Positions 60,781 through 64,000 of a stretch of 64,000 nucleotides of DNA are shown here, piece by piece. The position numbers were made by a program, and so were the translations under genes. Source of the stretch: Alloalcanivorax balearicus MACL04 (GTDB lineage Bacteria > Pseudomonadota > Gammaproteobacteria > Pseudomonadales > Alcanivoracaceae); assembly GCF_025532145.1 (NCBI RefSeq), contig NZ_ARXS01000008.1, positions 98,863 through 162,862 on the forward strand, given 5' to 3'. Position 1 is the stretch's first letter, and every line of letters starts with the position of its first letter. Under the pieces are notes generated by a model. That model ran no database searches. It saw nothing but the letters and a program-made list of their open reading frames with translations, and was not told where the DNA came from.

Positions 60781-62232
60781 TCAGAGATAGGGTTCCAGCA
60801 TATGGGCCAGGGCATTGCGCACATTGCGCCAGCCTGCCATGGCCTGGAAGTCGGCATCGTCCATGCGCCTGGCGCCGGCGATCCGGCCGTCGATCAGAGT
60901 GTTGACCTGTTCCGCCAGGGGACCATCGTAGCATTCCAGATCGAACTCGAAGTTCAGCCGCAAACTGCGCGCATCCCAGTTCCCCGAGCCAAGCTGTACC
61001 CAATGGCCATCGACGGTCATCACCTTGCTGTGATCGAACGGCGGAGCGGAAAGATACAGATGCGCGCCACCGCGCACCAGCCATTTCAGCGCGTGAATAC
61101 TGGCCCACTGCACCAGACGCAGATTGTTCTTGCGCGGCACTACCAGTTCCACCTTGACGCCCTTCAGCAGCGCCAGTTGCAGGGCCGCCATCAAGGTCTG
61201 GTCAGGTACGAAATAAGGCGTGACGATACGGATCTCCCGTTCCGCCGAGCCAATGGCGGCGAACAGGGTCAGGCGGCGTTTATCGAAATCGGCGTCCGGG
61301 CCGGCGCTGATGCCACGGGCGCGCACCGTTCCCGGCGCCTGCTGTCCCTGATATTCCGCCGTCAGCTTCTCGCCGCAGGTGAACATCCAGTCCGCCGCGA
61401 AGGTGCGCAGCAGATGCCCCACCACCGGCCCTTCCAGACGGGCATGCAGGTCGTGGGTTCGAGCCGGTTCCCGCACATAGCCCGCACGCACGTTCATGCC
61501 GCCGGTAAAGCCCAGGGTGTGATCGACGATCATCAGTTTACGGTGATTGCGCAGGTTCATGTAAGGCATGCGCCACGGCGCCACCGAGTGCAGGAACCGC
61601 TCCACCCGCACTCCGCCCTTGCGCAAACGCCAGGTCACCGAAGGCAGGGAATACAAGGCCCCGACGCCATCCAGCAAAACTCTGACCTGCACACCACGGG
61701 CGGCGGCCCGTGTCAGCGCCTCCGCCAACGGCTTGCCGGCCGCATCGTTGCCGAAGATATAGGTGGCCATGAAGACGCTGTGTTGTGCTTCATCCACCGC
61801 CTGCGCCATCAAATGCAGGGCCTCGCGGGCCTCATGCATGGTGACGCGATTGCCGGCGGTCAGCGGCAATCGCGTCAGGCGCCCCACCAGCCGCGACAGT
61901 ACGCGCAATTGCGGCGCCTGCACCGTGTCCTCGGCGACCGATTCCGTGCTCTCCAGCGTATCGATGCCGCCACCGGTAAGCTGCCGGGCACGGCGTTGGA
62001 TACGATTGACCCCGAGCAACAGATACAACAAAGCGCCCAGAAACGGCACCAGCCAGACCAGGCCGGTCCAGGCCGCGGCGGCCCGGGCATCCCGCTTGTG
62101 CTGGGCCACATGCACGGTCACCCATACCGCCAGCCCCACGCCCACCGGCGCGACGATCGCCAGCCAGAACGCCTCCAGCCAGGCGGAGGCCTGCTCCAGC
62201 CACAGCAAAGCCGTATGTAGAAAGTCGCTCAC
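60781..62232 (-). CDS. cls: Cardiolipin synthase (phospholipase D type)
   Basis: 483 residues. Two N-terminal membrane helices (about 20-40 and 52-73) make the PLDc_N region. Two HKD motifs follow: H230-x-K232-x4-D237 (NHRKLMIVDHTLGFTGGM) and H401-x-K403-x4-D408 (DHSKVMTVDGHWVQLGSGNW). It condenses two phosphatidylglycerol molecules to cardiolipin, or uses phosphatidylethanolamine in some subtypes. The start ATG at 62232 is followed by the expected hydrophobic region. Confidence 0.94.
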   Translation of the reverse strand: MSDFLHTALLWLEQASAWLEAFWLAIVAPVGVGLAVWVTVHVAQHKRDARAAAAWTGLVWLVPFLGALLYLLLGVNRIQRRARQLTGGGIDTLESTESVAEDTVQAPQLRVLSRLVGRLTRLPLTAGNRVTMHEAREALHLMAQAVDEAQHSVFMATYIFGNDAAGKPLAEALTRAAARGVQVRVLLDGVGALYSLPSVTWRLRKGGVRVERFLHSVAPWRMPYMNLRNHRKLMIVDHTLGFTGGMNVRAGYVREPARTHDLHARLEGPVVGHLLRTFAADWMFTCGEKLTAEYQGQQAPGTVRARGISAGPDADFDKRRLTLFAAIGSAEREIRIVTPYFVPDQTLMAALQLALLKGVKVELVVPRKNNLRLVQWASIHALKWLVRGGAHLYLSAPPFDHSKVMTVDGHWVQLGSGNWDARSLRLNFEFDLECYDGPLAEQVNTLIDGRIAGARRMDDADFQAMAGWRNVRNALAHMLEPYL

Positions 62233-62323
62233 GTCATCGCCTCGCTTAGATCATCCCGGTGCCGGGGCCGCAATCCCGGGGAAACATAGCATATTGGCCG
62301 GCCCGGGGCTTGCAGTCGTGATT

Positions 62324-62352
62324 TTGCTCTTTTATTTTCAATAACTTACAAT
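62324..62352 (+). promoter_or_regulatory. Candidate sigma-70 promoter of the kamA-type gene
   Basis: TTGCTC (62324-62329), exactly 17 bases, TACAAT (62347-62352). It would leave a leader of about 210 nt, in which two hairpins overlap (AGCAG/CTGCT at 62494-62507 and CTGGTC/GACCAG at 62506-62521). The rest of 62233-62567 shows no gene. Confidence 0.55.
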
Positions 62353-62567
62353 CGTCGTCCGTTTTTCACCCTCCGCGTCCAACAGGCGCACCGGGTCGGA
62401 ATCTTCCACCCATTTGAAGTGCCATCATCGCCCGGTCATCCGTACCTGCGATCATCGGCAAATTCCAGGATCGGCCGCGCCGGTCACTCTGAAAGCAGAA
62501 ACCTGCTGGTCCCTTGACCAGTGTACCGACGCGTTTGCGGCGTCGGCACGGCATGAGGAACACAAGC

Positions 62568-63923
62568 ATGCAAGAAACCAACACCGTGATACCGCTGCGC
62601 GAGCATCACGACACCGACTTCGGCGAACCCCGTCGCTTCAAGGTGTATACCGCCCGCCAGTTGGACAAGATCGAGCCGCTCCAGCGGCTGGACGAGGAAG
62701 CCCGTTTCGCCATGGACGTGGTCGCCAGCGTCCTGCCCTTCCGGGTGAATGAGTATGTCATCGAGGAACTGATTGATTGGGACAAAGTACCCGACGACCC
62801 GATCTATCAGCTCACTTTCCCGCAGAAGGACATGCTAGCGCCGGAACACTTCGAACGGGTGGCGGACGCCATGCGCAGTGGCGACAAGGACAGCCTGAAC
62901 CAGGCCATCGCCGAAGTCCGCGAGGCGCTCAATCCACACCCCGCCGGACAGATGGAACACAATATTCCGGAAGTGGACGGCGAGCGCATCAATGGCCTGC
63001 AGCATAAGTATGATGAAACCGTGCTGTTCTTCCCCAGCCAGGGTCAGGTGTGCCACAGCTACTGTACTTTCTGCTTCCGCTGGGCCCAGTTCATCGGCGA
63101 CAACGATCTCAAGATCGCGGCCAAGGAAGCGGGACAACTGAAGAAGTACATTCAGGCGCATCCGGAGATCACCGACGTGCTGATCACCGGCGGCGATCCG
63201 CTGGTGATGAAGACCAAGAACCTGCGCGCCCACATCGAACCGCTGCTGGAACTGGAACAACTGCGCACCATCCGCATCGGCTCCAAGGCGTTGACGTTCT
63301 GGCCATACCGTTTTGTTTCCGACAATGACGCCAACGACCTGCTGGACCTGTTCCGGGAAGTGACGGCGGCCGGCAAGCACCTGGCGCTGATGGCGCACTA
63401 TAACCACTGGAAGGAACTGGAACCGTCCATCGCCCGGGAAGCGATCCGCCGGGTTCGTGCCACCGGTGCCCAGATCCGGGCCCAGGGGCCCCTGCTGGCG
63501 CACATCAACGACAACGCCGATGACTGGGCACGCCTGTGGCAAACCCAGGTGGAGCTGGGCGTGGTGCCCTACTACATGTTCGTGGAACGGGACACCGGAG
63601 CCCGTCACTATTTCGAAGTGCCGCTGGCCAAAGCCTGGCGGATTTACCGGGACGCCATGAAACAGGTATCCGGCCTGGCCCGCACCGCGCGCGGACCGAG
63701 CATGTCCAGCCATCCGGGCAAGGTGGAGATCCAGGGGGTAACGGAGATCCACGGCGAAAAGGTGTTCGTGCTGCGTTTCATCCAGGGCCGCAACCCGGAC
63801 TGGGTGCAACGGCCTTTCTTCGCCAAATACAACGGCGAGGCCACCTGGCTGAACCATCTGGAACCGGCCTTCGGCGAAGAGAAATTCTTCTTCGAGGATG
63901 AACTGGCCGCGATGGAGAGCTGA
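62568..63923 (+). CDS. KamA-family radical SAM protein (lysine 2,3-aminomutase-like)
   Basis: 451 residues from the ATG at 62568 (GAGGAACACAAGC upstream); an ATG 15 bases earlier is an alternative. The radical SAM motif is C162-xxx-C166-xx-C169 (QVCHSYCTFCFRW), then LITGGDPLVMKTKNLRAHIE. The segment MSSHPGKVEIQG sits where lysine aminomutases carry the PLP lysine (PGGGGK), so a PLP site is plausible but altered. This is a longer subgroup than classic KamA or EpmB. Substrate uncertain: free lysine or another amino acid. Confidence 0.85.
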   Translation: MQETNTVIPLREHHDTDFGEPRRFKVYTARQLDKIEPLQRLDEEARFAMDVVASVLPFRVNEYVIEELIDWDKVPDDPIYQLTFPQKDMLAPEHFERVADAMRSGDKDSLNQAIAEVREALNPHPAGQMEHNIPEVDGERINGLQHKYDETVLFFPSQGQVCHSYCTFCFRWAQFIGDNDLKIAAKEAGQLKKYIQAHPEITDVLITGGDPLVMKTKNLRAHIEPLLELEQLRTIRIGSKALTFWPYRFVSDNDANDLLDLFREVTAAGKHLALMAHYNHWKELEPSIAREAIRRVRATGAQIRAQGPLLAHINDNADDWARLWQTQVELGVVPYYMFVERDTGARHYFEVPLAKAWRIYRDAMKQVSGLARTARGPSMSSHPGKVEIQGVTEIHGEKVFVLRFIQGRNPDWVQRPFFAKYNGEATWLNHLEPAFGEEKFFFEDELAAMES

Positions 63924-63963
63924 GCCGCCCAAACATCGCGCAGAGTTGCCTTCCAGAGGCCGC

Positions 63964-63985
63964 TACAACGCCACTGTGGGAGATT
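63964..63985. repeat. Start of another REP-like element
   Basis: AACGCCACTGTGGGAGATTC at the window edge matches the first half of the REP family; the other half is not visible. 63924-63963 shows nothing. Confidence 0.5.
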
Positions 63986-64000
63986 CTATGGTGCCCCGCA

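Overview
The window looks like chromosomal DNA of a high-GC gammaproteobacterium near Pseudomonas or Alcanivorax. This rests on the recX-recA-cinA and mutS-fdxA-rsmZ gene blocks, a GacA site ahead of an RsmZ-like sRNA, Pseudomonas-style REP palindromes and an arsenosugar cluster. Species is inference; no rRNA is present.

Layout. 1-3.3 kb is core: a partial TSUP permease, recX, recA with an SOS box, and pncC (cinA-type). 3.4-7.6 kb has a small conserved protein, an 8-oxoguanine-deaminase-like amidohydrolase and an OprC-like copper TonB receptor. 7.7-31 kb is a dense defence island. On the minus strand a tight operon runs HEPN protein > hsdR > hsdS > GHKL-ATPase/PD-(D/E)XK fusion > AlbA_2 protein > hsdM > PD-(D/E)XK/DUF5655-like protein, followed by two uncharacterised genes. 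A BrxR/CapW-like WYL regulator diverges from it. Next come a REP-bounded MqsR-MqsA-SecB toxin-antitoxin-chaperone module, a RhuM/Fic protein and a complete Wadjet jetABCD operon. The two extra genes inside the restriction operon are the best candidate here for an undescribed system.

31-35 kb is an iron-uptake unit (fecI, fecR, STN TonB receptor) behind a Fur-box-like site. 35-42 kb carries argC, hmp (with two NsrR-like sites) divergent from a zapE-type ATPase, and an enoyl-CoA hydratase divergent from a TetR regulator and an acyl-CoA synthetase. 42-52 kb is an unusual block: two 747-residue sulfatase-like lipoproteins with dockerin-like C-termini flank a NarL-type two-component system and an octaheme cytochrome with TPR-like repeats. 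A 16-bp TACC-N8-GGTA motif recurs before three of its transcription units, suggesting one regulon.

52-64 kb returns to core genes: mutS, fdxA, rsmZ on the opposite strand, an HPt protein, arsS with two arsenosugar glycosyltransferases, tRNA-Arg(CCT) and a broken copy of it, small membrane proteins, cardiolipin synthase and a KamA-type radical SAM enzyme. In Pseudomonas cinA and mutS are near neighbours, so the roughly 49 kb between them here looks like accumulated accessory DNA or a rearrangement in a conserved neighbourhood.
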